Shown: in pieces, positions 5,983 through 14,174 of the stretch
Layout: every line of letters starts with the position of its first letter
Numbering within the stretch: position 1 is the first letter of the stretch
Assembly (NCBI GenBank): GCA_964644375.1
Contig: CAZXWJ010000079.1
Coordinates: forward strand, 1-16,402
Source of the DNA: CAYNYM01 sp964644375
GTDB taxonomy: Bacteria; Desulfobacterota; DSM-4660; Desulfatiglandales; HGW-15
DNA: 16,402 nt
Direction: 5' to 3'
The notes under the pieces: generated by a model
Database searches by the model: none
What the model saw: only the letters and a program-made list of their open reading frames with translations
What the model was told of the DNA's origin: nothing
Made by a program: the position numbers and the translations under genes

Positions 5983-8661
5983 ATGCCCTCTTCTGTTACA
6001 TTACCCAAAAACAAAACACCATTCGTCTCCACGAAAACTACCGCCGGGTACCCCAGGGAATCCATCAAAAAAATGGCGGTACTCTTCACCGACATCGTAG
6101 GGTCATCAGCGTTCTTCAGGGCACACGGGGACATCGCAGGCAGGCGGATGCTCAGAAAGCATCAGGATCTGGCCACACCGCCGATCATTGAACACGGAGG
6201 CGTGGTGGTCAAGATGCTGGGCGACTCTGTCATGGCGTATTTCCTCAATGCCCGGGAGGCCCTCAAGTCCGCCATCAAGATCCAGGAAAAATTCAGCCAG
6301 CATAACCACGGGAAAGAGCGCAAGGCCCAGATCCATATCAGGCTCGGAATTCATTTCGGCGACGGGATTGTTGAAGAAAGGGACATTTTTGGCGATGTCG
6401 TCAACATGGCCGCTAAGTTTCTACCCCTTGTACAAGCTGACCAAATCGTCATCTCACGACAGGTCTATGATCAGGTTCAGGATCTTCCTTCGGTGCATCT
6501 GAAACCTTTCGAGTTTTCCATAAAAAACACCGCACTACCCCAAGGGTTCACACTTTTCAGGGTCCTCTGGGATGCGAGCGTCAATTTTGATCCTCTCATG
6601 AATACCCTGATCTACTTCAGGCCGCTATTTAATCTCGGCAAGGCCGATTTTGCAAGAATTTGGGATGACCTGATCAATACGAAGGACCGTTTTTGGGGCG
6701 GCAAAGTCGAGAAGGAGACGCTGCTTCAGGATAAATCGGTGGTCCTCATTGTCCGGCAGGCAGCCTTTGCGCTGACTCTGGCAAAAAAAATCTCCGAGTT
6801 CCTCAGGGGCAACCTCGGGCAGGAGGCCGTGCCCTTTGTCCCTGTCCAGATTCTCATTGATGTGGGATCCTATCTCAGGGTGGGTCGACTGGTCCTTGGA
6901 GATCTCAAGGTCAACTGGGAAGATATCGAACCCGGTGAGGTGTACATCTCCCCATCGGCCCATGACTACATCAAACGGACGGCCAACATATCCATCACCC
7001 CGGCACCGGATCCCGGCCGAACTCAAGCATTTTACAAGATCGACCTCCAGGATGACCGCAAGGACAAGTCCCGTCTTTTCCTGTACCAGGGCGCCCTCAT
7101 TCAGGGGGAGTATTCCCCGTGCTTCTATTGTGGCGACAGGCGCCATGCCACCACGAACTGCCCTTCCAAGGGCTTCACTGAGTTCACGTATGGGCTGAGC
7201 CGGCTGGGCTACCGGCCTGTAGAAGAAATCAATAGTCTTTTTTTTAATTGCCTGAATGGAACAGCCCCAAAACTTCAGGCAAAGGTTCAAACTTCAATCT
7301 CGGCCAACAAACCCGAGCAATGGGCGGTTGAGGGCTTCTATGAACTCAAGACCGTCTACCAGTTGCGATTTTTCAGGACCCTTTGGGATGCAAGGGAAGA
7401 AAACTGGAATCGAATAGGGGAGCGATCAAACGGAACCGGTGAAGGAGGACTCGTATGGATAGGGCAGGATTGCATCCGGGTCTCCAACTTGGCACAGGCC
7501 CAGTCCATTCTGTTGGATTCCCTGAATAAAAACCCCCAGGATTACAAAGTCTACTGTGCCCTTGGCTTCCTGAATATCGAAAAAGAGGATTTCGCTCAAG
7601 CGAAATACTACATCAACAAGGCCCTGGAAAAGGCCAGAACGACGCCCCAAAAAATCTTTTTACACTTTCTTCTCTCCCGCCTGTATGACCTCGGTGGCGA
7701 CGTTGCCAGGGCGGAAGAAATGGTGAGAAGAATCCGTTACCTCAATCCCTACTGCTACGAAGCCCTTTACCAGGAGATTGTTTTTCAGTTCCGAAAAGGC
7801 AGAGACGCCGTTGCCCTGCACCAATTGATCAAATTGATCAAAAAGAACAGGGAATATTACCTCCACGCCCTCATCGATCCCGATCTCGCGGCATATAGCG
7901 AGATGATCCATCGGGAGCTGAAAACACTCATGGAAGAGGCCAAAGACAAGGCCCTGGGATTGATCGGAGGAGCTAAAGAGGCCCTGCAGGAGATCAAGAG
8001 GTGGTTGGATGACGAGGACATCGAAGTGGGCGAGGCCCAGTCGCGCTGGCAGAAGATCGAAGAGCTGTCAAGGGCGGGGAGTTATTTCGGATACCTGGAC
8101 ATCATTCATTATGCCGGAAATATCGTCAGCATGGGCCACTCGGGCATAGAATCCCGCAGAAAAAAGCTCATCACGATCCTCGATGATCTCAATGATCGAA
8201 CAGAAAAATATCTCGACCATGTCAGGGGCTTCCAATACACATTTCTTATTGAAAACGTGAAAAGGGACCTTCTTCACATTCAGGCAAGGATTGACAAAAA
8301 TTGGACCGTACATGAGCCCAGGGCGGCGGGTAAATTCCGGGAGGTCTTTGAATTGGCCACAGGCCTTTCCTCGGAACTGGACGACATCGGGTCCAGGATT
8401 CGAAAACTGGACATCATTCGGCGACTGTTTCTCTTCATTACGGGTTTTTTCAAAAAAAGCCTGATTTTTCAATCGGCCAATCTGCTCGTGGCCATGATTT
8501 TATTCCCGATTCTGGCCTATTACCTGAACTTCATGATACCGGTCTTTACGATCACCTCTCAAAACATGTGGTCCTACCAGAAGGGCGTTCTCCTAGTGGG
8601 AGGCATATTCGGTCTGTTCCTCGCGGTCGTATCTACGGTAAAGGGCCTGCAGACGAAATAA
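5983..8661 (+). CDS. class III cyclase-like protein with zinc knuckle and TPR
   Basis: A class III cyclase makes cAMP or cGMP from ATP or GTP. The domain at residues 31-165 has both metal aspartates (D37 in LFTDIVG, D81 in KMLGDSV), the purine-contact residues K77 and D134, and transition-state N141. The partner Arg four residues later is Lys (K145 in VNMAAKF). Residues 245-340 look like a second, degenerate cyclase half (AFALTLAKKI, VQILIDVGSYLRVG, PGEVYISPSAHDYI) without metal ligands. Residues 380-393 are CFYCGDRRHATTNC, an exact C-x2-C-x4-H-x4-C zinc knuckle. TPR-like helices span about 500-590, a long helical region follows, and two membrane segments lie at about 832-850 and 868-885, leaving the catalytic part in the cytoplasm. 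Start: ATG 5983 has AAGGGTG 10 bases upstream; ATG 6073, just before the cyclase domain, is possible. Domain calls are firm; activity is uncertain. Confidence 0.85.
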   Translation: MPSSVTLPKNKTPFVSTKTTAGYPRESIKKMAVLFTDIVGSSAFFRAHGDIAGRRMLRKHQDLATPPIIEHGGVVVKMLGDSVMAYFLNAREALKSAIKIQEKFSQHNHGKERKAQIHIRLGIHFGDGIVEERDIFGDVVNMAAKFLPLVQADQIVISRQVYDQVQDLPSVHLKPFEFSIKNTALPQGFTLFRVLWDASVNFDPLMNTLIYFRPLFNLGKADFARIWDDLINTKDRFWGGKVEKETLLQDKSVVLIVRQAAFALTLAKKISEFLRGNLGQEAVPFVPVQILIDVGSYLRVGRLVLGDLKVNWEDIEPGEVYISPSAHDYIKRTANISITPAPDPGRTQAFYKIDLQDDRKDKSRLFLYQGALIQGEYSPCFYCGDRRHATTNCPSKGFTEFTYGLSRLGYRPVEEINSLFFNCLNGTAPKLQAKVQTSISANKPEQWAVEGFYELKTVYQLRFFRTLWDAREENWNRIGERSNGTGEGGLVWIGQDCIRVSNLAQAQSILLDSLNKNPQDYKVYCALGFLNIEKEDFAQAKYYINKALEKARTTPQKIFLHFLLSRLYDLGGDVARAEEMVRRIRYLNPYCYEALYQEIVFQFRKGRDAVALHQLIKLIKKNREYYLHALIDPDLAAYSEMIHRELKTLMEEAKDKALGLIGGAKEALQEIKRWLDDEDIEVGEAQSRWQKIEELSRAGSYFGYLDIIHYAGNIVSMGHSGIESRRKKLITILDDLNDRTEKYLDHVRGFQYTFLIENVKRDLLHIQARIDKNWTVHEPRAAGKFREVFELATGLSSELDDIGSRIRKLDIIRRLFLFITGFFKKSLIFQSANLLVAMILFPILAYYLNFMIPVFTITSQNMWSYQKGVLLVGGIFGLFLAVVSTVKGLQTK

Positions 8662-8698
8662 CGACCCAATGTCATTTCAGGATAGGCCACCTCATGCG

Positions 8699-9145
8699 TC
8701 ACTCCATGAGGGCGGAGGCCTCATCATAGCGGGCGGAAAAGAAGGCCCCTCTTCCGGAAAAGACATTGCATCTCGTCAAGATGTATTCCGCGATCTCCCT
8801 TCTTTTAGTCTCCTCCAGACCGTTGAACCCTCGCACGACCGCCTCGTCATCGCCGACTTTTGACAACCGGCCCCAAATCTGCTCGGCATTCATCTCAGCG
8901 GTAACCCCGAGTGCGTCACCTGAGGCCTTCCCCTCGAATGTGTTTTTTGCCCGGTCCAGCAGGTCGTCCAACTCTCGTTTCAGTCGATCGACCTCAACCT
9001 GGAGGCCCTGCAAAGACCCGCAGGGTTCGCTCATCGGACAAAGGGTCTCGTAATCCGCCATGCGCAGGCGAATACCAATACGAAGGACCCTCTCATGCTC
9101 CTTTTCCCTTTCGGACTCCCTGATGACCTCAAAAATTCTTTTCAT
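8699..9145 (-). CDS. hypothetical coiled-coil protein
   Basis: I do not recognise this 148-residue protein. It is highly charged and almost wholly helical. Residues 1-30 are rich in Arg and Glu, a coiled-coil candidate covers about 44-72 (GLQVEVDRLKRELDDLLDRA), and the tail ends in GRGAFFSARYDEASALME. There are three cysteines (C36, C42 and one at about 125) but no metal-site pattern, signal peptide or membrane segment. The start is supported by GAGGAG 9 bases before the ATG on the minus strand. It converges on the cyclase gene with a 37-base gap and lies downstream of the MBL-fold gene on the same strand, 143 bases away. No function is inferred. Confidence 0.7.
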   Translation of the reverse strand: MKRIFEVIRESEREKEHERVLRIGIRLRMADYETLCPMSEPCGSLQGLQVEVDRLKRELDDLLDRAKNTFEGKASGDALGVTAEMNAEQIWGRLSKVGDDEAVVRGFNGLEETKRREIAEYILTRCNVFSGRGAFFSARYDEASALME

Positions 9146-9288
9146 GCCTTGCGTCTCCTCATTTTTTCATCCAGAAATGGAAAAATCCGTCCTTTTAAGA
9201 TCTTTGGTGCCGTCATAGTCGAAAGGCACCATCAAAAAAAAGGATGGGATTCAGAAAGATTAAAAGGCGGAGGCGTTGAGGAAAAAAC

Positions 9289-10134
9289 TTAGAGCTCCAA
9301 TTCGCTGTTTTCCCTGGCCACTTCGACGGACATGGAAGGATTCTTTTCCCATGCGAATGCCTTGCAAAGGCCTTCTATGGATTGCAGTTCGGAATCCTCA
9401 CGAGAAGGATCGTGGTGAAAGAGTATCAGTTTTTTTACGTTCGCCTTGTGGCCCAGATCAATAGCGGCCTCATAATCCGAGTGCCCCCAGCCCCTTCTGT
9501 CCAAAATTTCCCGAGGAGTGTATTGGGCATCATGGATCAAGATATCCGCGCCTTTGCAAAAGGCGATATAGTCCTCCGGGGACCTGTCGTTCCAGGCATC
9601 TTTTCTCAATTCATTGTCGGTGAGGAAAACCAAGGTCCTATCCCCCTCACGAAATCTGAAGCCCAGTCCGCCCTGTGGATGCTGAAGAAAAATGCTGTCG
9701 ATAAGGGTGTCTTCGATTTCGAGCACGCCCCGACTCAATTTTTCCACATACTCTATTTTTGCGGTAAGATGGTCAAATCGGATCGGGAAAAAACCGTCCC
9801 CCATCTTGTTATCGAAAATATATCTCAGGCCCTTCATGCAGGTGGGATACCCGTCGATGATGATTCGGGTTGAAGGCTGATAAATGGGAGAAAAAAAAGG
9901 AAAACCCAGGACATGGTCCCAATGGATATGTGTGATCAGGAGATGGACGGAAACCGCCTCGTTTTCGGCTATGAGCTTATCACCGAGGGCACGGATACCT
10001 GTTCCGGCATCAATGATGACCTTTTTGCCGCATTGAAGCGTGAGTTCGAGGCAGGTGGTATTCCCCCCGTAGATATTGGTACCATTCCCCGGTACAGCAA
10101 TGGAACCTCTGGTGCCCCAAAATCGTATTTTCAT
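9289..10134 (-). CDS. MBL-fold metallohydrolase
   Basis: Metallo-beta-lactamase-fold hydrolase of 281 residues, Lactamase_B_2-like, probably cytoplasmic (no signal peptide). It opens with IRFWGTRGSIAVPG, followed by DAGTG at 42-46. The zinc site is T-H69-I-H71-W-D73-H74, H152 (LQHPQGG), D173 (FLTDNE), the HDAQY block (H201-D202) and H218/H240 (GWGHSDYEAA and LFHHDPS). All metal ligands expected for a binuclear site are present, so it should be active. Relatives are annotated variously as phosphodiesterases or RNase Z-like hydrolases; the substrate cannot be read. The gene starts at ATG 10134 with AAGGATGG upstream. Its nearness to a nucleotide cyclase makes a cyclic-nucleotide phosphodiesterase conceivable, but that is only inference. 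Confidence 0.85.
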   Translation of the reverse strand: MKIRFWGTRGSIAVPGNGTNIYGGNTTCLELTLQCGKKVIIDAGTGIRALGDKLIAENEAVSVHLLITHIHWDHVLGFPFFSPIYQPSTRIIIDGYPTCMKGLRYIFDNKMGDGFFPIRFDHLTAKIEYVEKLSRGVLEIEDTLIDSIFLQHPQGGLGFRFREGDRTLVFLTDNELRKDAWNDRSPEDYIAFCKGADILIHDAQYTPREILDRRGWGHSDYEAAIDLGHKANVKKLILFHHDPSREDSELQSIEGLCKAFAWEKNPSMSVEVARENSELEL

Positions 10135-10348
10135 GATCTTCCATCCTTATCTGGTGCCGCTTGAAGATCGAGGTAGTTTGAAAGTGCCCTTTAGAAAACA
10201 GCCTGCCCACCCGTTCAGGATTAGGGCAATTTACGTTATACCGGGACGTGTGTCAATCCAAAAATACCAATGAAACAAATATGATAAGCCCGGAGTTCAC
10301 ATCGATCGATCAAAATCTTCCAGGCCGGTTTCAGATGCCTTTCATCCC
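10135..10348. other. intergenic region upstream of the MBL-fold gene
   Basis: About 210 bases between the divergent MBL-fold gene and the aminopeptidase remnant. I see no gene, terminator or clear promoter in it, apart from the ribosome binding site of the MBL-fold gene at its left edge. Confidence 0.4.
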
Positions 10349-10377
10349 TTGACAATACGGCCTTTGCCCGTTACAAC
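10349..10377 (+). promoter_or_regulatory. possible promoter upstream of the ydbH unit
   Basis: TTGACA (10349-10354, perfect -35) is followed after 17 bases by TACAAC (10372-10377, four of six matches to -10). It lies at the front of the aminopeptidase remnant and about 500 bases before the ydbH-like gene, which it could drive. Confidence 0.4.
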
Positions 10378-10399
10378 CCGGATCTTGAGAAAACAGAGA

Positions 10400-10741
10400 G
10401 ATTCAAAAAATTTCTTATTCTGTGGTGAGAAGATCTACCTGGACTCCCCTCGCCCACCGCTCTATGTGGTATCCGCCTGCCCCAAAGATCGCCTGGCACC
10501 CGTCACATGGTGGTTTCCGATCGTCGGTCGAATGCCCTATCTCGGTTTCTTCGACCTGAATAGTGCCCGGGTTGAAAAGAAGGAACTCGAGGCAAAAGAT
10601 CTCGATGTCAGCCTTGGCAGTGCGGAGGCCTACAGGAAAAATGATCAATCGATCAAAGAAACCCTTGTTTTTCTCAGTTGCCTTGCCGAAAATGAGGGAG
10701 AGATGCTGGAAAAGATGCGGATCGAGCAGGCCTCCGATTGA
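10400..10741 (+). pseudogene. predicted zinc aminopeptidase fragment (COG4324-like)
   Basis: The frame contains PPLYVVSACPKDRLAPVTWW, FPIVGRMPYLGFFDL and KDLDVSLGSAEAY. This is the conserved middle block of a family of predicted aminopeptidases of about 350 residues (WWFPIVG-vPY-GFF, followed by AYSTLGWF-DP). Here the match stops right after AEAY and runs into RKNDQSIKETLVFLSCLAEN, which I cannot assign. The N-terminal signal/lipoprotein region and the downstream HExxH zinc site are both absent. The open frame begins at a TTG (10349) that is also part of a -35-like box, with no ribosome binding site. I read it as a decayed internal fragment; a small expressed protein is less likely. Confidence 0.55.
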
Positions 10742-10828
10742 TCAGGTCAAGCCGTAACCCGTACGAATTGTTTATTAGACCTTCTCACTCCGGAGACGAG
10801 AAAGACTCAGGGAAGATGCTATTGCCGG

Positions 10829-10851
10829 ATCCCAGGGTTTCCGGCTGGGAT
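10829..10851 (+). repeat. hairpin before ydbH with an alternative pairing
   Basis: ATCCCAG (10829-10835) pairs with CTGGGAT (10845-10851). The overlapping pair GCCGG (10824-10828) and CCGGC (10841-10845) competes with it. The hairpin ends about 20 bases before the weak GTGGGG ribosome binding site of the ydbH-like gene. No T run follows. Confidence 0.4.
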
Positions 10852-10881
10852 TGACCCGAAACTATCCCGTGGGGTTCCCTA

Positions 10882-13800
10882 TTGAAACCAATCACGAAAA
10901 AAATCATCCTGACCCTTTCCACAATCCTTCTCTTGCTTGTCATAGCCCTTGCCGGCACGCTCCTCTATTTTTACCACCGTCCCGCCTCCCTTGAGCCCTT
11001 CATTGAAAAAACGATCTCCCGGGCGAGCGGAGCCGCATTCACCCTGGATGACCTCTCCTATTCCCTCAAGCCCCTGCAAATACGCGCCAAAGGAATTCGG
11101 CTGGCACCCGGCAAAGGCCTGAAGGGCGTCTCCCTCGCCATTCCCTCCTTTATCGCGGACATGGAGCTGAAAGGCCCTTTCGGCAGAAAACGGCTTGTCT
11201 TCAAGGTCCTGAAGGTCAACGGCTTTGCTCTCGATGTCTCTCAGGATCTCCGCCTCCCGGAACTCAAACCGGGGAAACAAGATACCTCCTGGATTGCCGG
11301 GACGATTGGGCGGCTCTTCGCGTTTTTGGTTTTCAGGGACGTGGCATTCCAGGCCGCGGAAATCTCGGGTGGACTTATCTCCGGTCGACTGGCGGATCGA
11401 TCTCTCGAGGTATACGGTATCCGTGCCGCGCTGACTCCGGAACGGCTCATCGAGATCACCTGTAATGCCCGGTTCGATTCGGCTTCTATGGGTATTCATC
11501 TCACCACCCCGCAGGTCCGGATTACGACCGATCAGGCCCTGTCCCTGGTTGATCCCGAAATCAAGGCACGCATCACGGCCACGGGCATTGGCATAAAAAG
11601 CCCCACACTGGATGCCCCTGCCGCCGACTGCAAGGCCGATATCATTTTTCACCGTGACCAGGACAGGTTCACCTTCGCCCCCCTCGAACTGGCCCTGAGA
11701 GGCGCTGTCCTGAAGAAAATCGTCCCTGAACCCCTGGCCCCTCTAAATCTGAATCTCAAGAGTGAAGGATCTTTAAACCTCAAGGATCTCGATGCCCGGC
11801 TCTCCTCCTTTCACCTTACGCTAGGTGATATCCTGGATACGACCGGAACCCTGAGTGTGAACCTCGGAGGAAAACCGGGCGCCGCCCTGGATCTCACGAC
11901 CTGCCGACTGGTGCCCGAGGGACTGCGCCCCTTGCTTCCTTTCAAATTCAGAAAAGCCCTTGCATCAGGGGGTCTGTCAGGGCCCGTATCCCTGAGGGGT
12001 AAAGTTACGGCCGCCTTAGCCGCAGGCAGGCTGGACTTGAAGGGTGATATCCAGACGCGACTGGACAGGAATCCCTTTTCCTATACAAAGGACGGAATGC
12101 AATTGACCGGAGAGGTCTCTGCAGATATTCACATTACGGGCGGCCTTCCCGACCTGAAGGCCCTGGGGAAGGTGGAGGCGACCAGGACCCTTGTTTCAGC
12201 CAAAGGGATTAAGACAGGCCCCCTGACAGCGAGCCTCGAGCTGACCTATGAAAAGTCTTTGGTCGGGATCAAAGAAATGGAGGTCCTCATTCCCCTGGCA
12301 AATTTTCAAATGGGAGAAAAGGAGGCGGCCTTCAGGGATATCCGGATCCGAGCGCCAAGGGGCACTTTCGACCTGAACAAGAGAGGACTGGATCTTCCCC
12401 GGGCCACCCTGGACACATCCCTTTTGAAAAACCTCGAAATGTCTTTAAGACTGGACCGAACGAAAACATCCGCGACCCTCATGGGCAAGGAGAGTCATCT
12501 GATTGAAACCGCCCGGACCCTCGGGTTGCTGCCCCCGGGATGGCGGTTCCAAGGAAGTGACTCCCTGGAGGCCCGGATCGTTCAGGGACCAAACGGCGAT
12601 TGGTCGATCAAGGGGAAACTGGCCGTCCGGCACCTCAACCTGGAGAACCGGAATGCCACCAGTATGGGCGAAGGGATTTCCATGAATGCCGAAATAGAAA
12701 GCAAAGTGAGCCGGGACCTTTCCCGAATGGAGGCCAAGGCCTCTCTGGGGGCGGGTGCCGGCGAAATTCTCTTTGATCGTTACTACTTCAATCTCAGTGA
12801 AAACAGTTTTTCAGCCAACGGTGAAGGAACCTTTGATATTTCCCGGAAAACCCTCGAACTGCCCCGCCTGACAATCTCAGCGAAGAACCTTTTGTCCCTT
12901 TCCCTCAAGGGAATGCTCGCGCAGACACCCACAGGAGGCCAAGCCCTTATCAGCCTGAATATTCCCCGGACACCCGTCGAACCTATTTTTCGACATTTCC
13001 TTTTGGAACCCTTTAAGATGGGAAAGCCCCTGCTGACGACCCTGAATGTCGGCGGCGATCTTTCCGCTGCCCTGAACCTGTCGCTCAACGGAACCCGCCG
13101 GACAGTCAAAGGACACCTTCGATGGAAGGAGGGCCGGCTGGCATCCGAAGAACGTGGTTTCAGCTTCCGAGGTATCGATCTCCGTCTTCCCATTTGGTCC
13201 GGGTCCGAGAGCGGGAAGATCCCGGAAGCGCCCATGAAAGGAGAGCTATCCGTCCGCTCCATCGACTTGCCCATTCTTCCCGAACAGCCTCTGGCCCTCA
13301 AGCTCCAAGCGGGTCCCGACAATCTGGTGATCAAAGACGCCACCCTCATCAAAGTGCCCGGCGGTGAAATCGAAATAGGCCCTCTTTCGTGCACCGGTTT
13401 GTATGTGTCCAAACCATCTGTTGAAACAAGTATTGCCTTTGAATCCGTGGATCTGGCTCCCCTGCTCTCGCAGGTATGGGGAAGGCAAATAAGGGGCACC
13501 GCAGACGGAGACCTGGCCCCCATCATTTTTAAAAACGGCCGGTTGAAAACCCGGGGTGAAATCCGTGCCAATGTCTTCGGAGGCAAGGTCGTCCTGTCTG
13601 ATCTCGGGGCCTCAGGCATCCGGACATCAACTCCGATCTTCCGTTTCAATGCAAACGTAAAGGATCTGCGTCTCAAAGACCTCACCACGGACACGGCCTT
13701 TGGGAAGGTTGACGGCATCTTAACGGGTTATGTCAAGGATCTGCAGATCGTCTATGGTCAACCCCAGCACTTTCAATTACTCCTGGAAACCGTGGAAACA

Positions 13801-14136
13801 AAGGGAGTTCCCCAACGGATAAGCGTGAAGGCGGTCGACAATATTGCCCGAATCGGCGGAGGTCAGAGCCCTTTCATGGGGGTGGCGGGGATGTTCACCT
13901 CATTTTTCAGAGAATTCCCCTATACGAAAATCGGTGTAAAGGCATCCCTGGAAAATGATGTCTTCAGGATAAACGGCACGATCAAGGAAGGGGAAACGGA
14001 ATATCTGGTAAAAAGGGGTAGCTTTTCGGGTGTAAATATTATAAATCAAGATCCTGATAATCGTATCAGTTTCAAAGACATGGTCAAGGTTATCAAACGG
14101 GTCATTGCAGCGCAAGGTGGCCCCGTGATTAAATAA
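10882..14136 (+). CDS. ydbH: YdbH-like AsmA-family protein
   Basis: Large envelope protein of 1084 residues. One N-terminal membrane segment (about residues 8-30) anchors it in the inner membrane; the rest should be periplasmic and built of repeated beta strands, as in the AsmA/TamB/YdbH proteins that form lipid-carrying bridges to the outer membrane. After the anchor comes an AsmA-like opening (SLEPFIEKTISRASG, FTLDDLSYSLKPLQIRAKGI). The C-terminal part is the best match to the YdbH family: GQPQHFQLLLETVETKGVPQ, IARIGGGQSPFMGVAGMF, KASLENDVFRINGTIKEG and NRISFKDMVKVIKRV. E. coli YdbH is about 880 residues, so this one is longer. The start is TTG at 10882 behind GTGGGG, a weak site. A DUF1318 (YdbL) gene follows after 38 bases, as in the ydbH-ynbE-ydbL operon, which supports the assignment. 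Confidence 0.8.
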   Translation: MKPITKKIILTLSTILLLLVIALAGTLLYFYHRPASLEPFIEKTISRASGAAFTLDDLSYSLKPLQIRAKGIRLAPGKGLKGVSLAIPSFIADMELKGPFGRKRLVFKVLKVNGFALDVSQDLRLPELKPGKQDTSWIAGTIGRLFAFLVFRDVAFQAAEISGGLISGRLADRSLEVYGIRAALTPERLIEITCNARFDSASMGIHLTTPQVRITTDQALSLVDPEIKARITATGIGIKSPTLDAPAADCKADIIFHRDQDRFTFAPLELALRGAVLKKIVPEPLAPLNLNLKSEGSLNLKDLDARLSSFHLTLGDILDTTGTLSVNLGGKPGAALDLTTCRLVPEGLRPLLPFKFRKALASGGLSGPVSLRGKVTAALAAGRLDLKGDIQTRLDRNPFSYTKDGMQLTGEVSADIHITGGLPDLKALGKVEATRTLVSAKGIKTGPLTASLELTYEKSLVGIKEMEVLIPLANFQMGEKEAAFRDIRIRAPRGTFDLNKRGLDLPRATLDTSLLKNLEMSLRLDRTKTSATLMGKESHLIETARTLGLLPPGWRFQGSDSLEARIVQGPNGDWSIKGKLAVRHLNLENRNATSMGEGISMNAEIESKVSRDLSRMEAKASLGAGAGEILFDRYYFNLSENSFSANGEGTFDISRKTLELPRLTISAKNLLSLSLKGMLAQTPTGGQALISLNIPRTPVEPIFRHFLLEPFKMGKPLLTTLNVGGDLSAALNLSLNGTRRTVKGHLRWKEGRLASEERGFSFRGIDLRLPIWSGSESGKIPEAPMKGELSVRSIDLPILPEQPLALKLQAGPDNLVIKDATLIKVPGGEIEIGPLSCTGLYVSKPSVETSIAFESVDLAPLLSQVWGRQIRGTADGDLAPIIFKNGRLKTRGEIRANVFGGKVVLSDLGASGIRTSTPIFRFNANVKDLRLKDLTTDTAFGKVDGILTGYVKDLQIVYGQPQHFQLLLETVETKGVPQRISVKAVDNIARIGGGQSPFMGVAGMFTSFFREFPYTKIGVKASLENDVFRINGTIKEGETEYLVKRGSFSGVNIINQDPDNRISFKDMVKVIKRVIAAQGGPVIK

Positions 14137-14174
14137 TAGAATCGGATCTTGGATTCCGGATGGAGGAAGTCAAC

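Noticed and set aside
6625..7290. 221-residue minus-strand frame inside the cyclase gene
   Set aside because: It lies antisense to the cyclase, including its zinc-knuckle region, and has no ribosome binding site or known motifs.
9210..9240. terminator between the MBL-fold gene and the coiled-coil gene
   Set aside because: A GGTGCC/GGCACC stem is present, but on the coding (minus) strand the T run comes before the stem rather than after it.
10824..10851. H-type pseudoknot before ydbH
   Set aside because: The two stems are in pseudoknot order, but the connecting loops would have zero length, so they are more likely mutually exclusive pairings.
10879..11652. 257-residue minus-strand frame antisense to the ydbH start
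   Set aside because: The composition is typical of an antisense shadow, it has no family resemblance, and the plus strand holds a clear membrane anchor and AsmA-like region.
12783..13718. 311-residue minus-strand frame
   Set aside because: It is very rich in Arg, Ser and Pro and lies entirely antisense to the ydbH-like gene, which has clear domain matches. It is a shadow frame.
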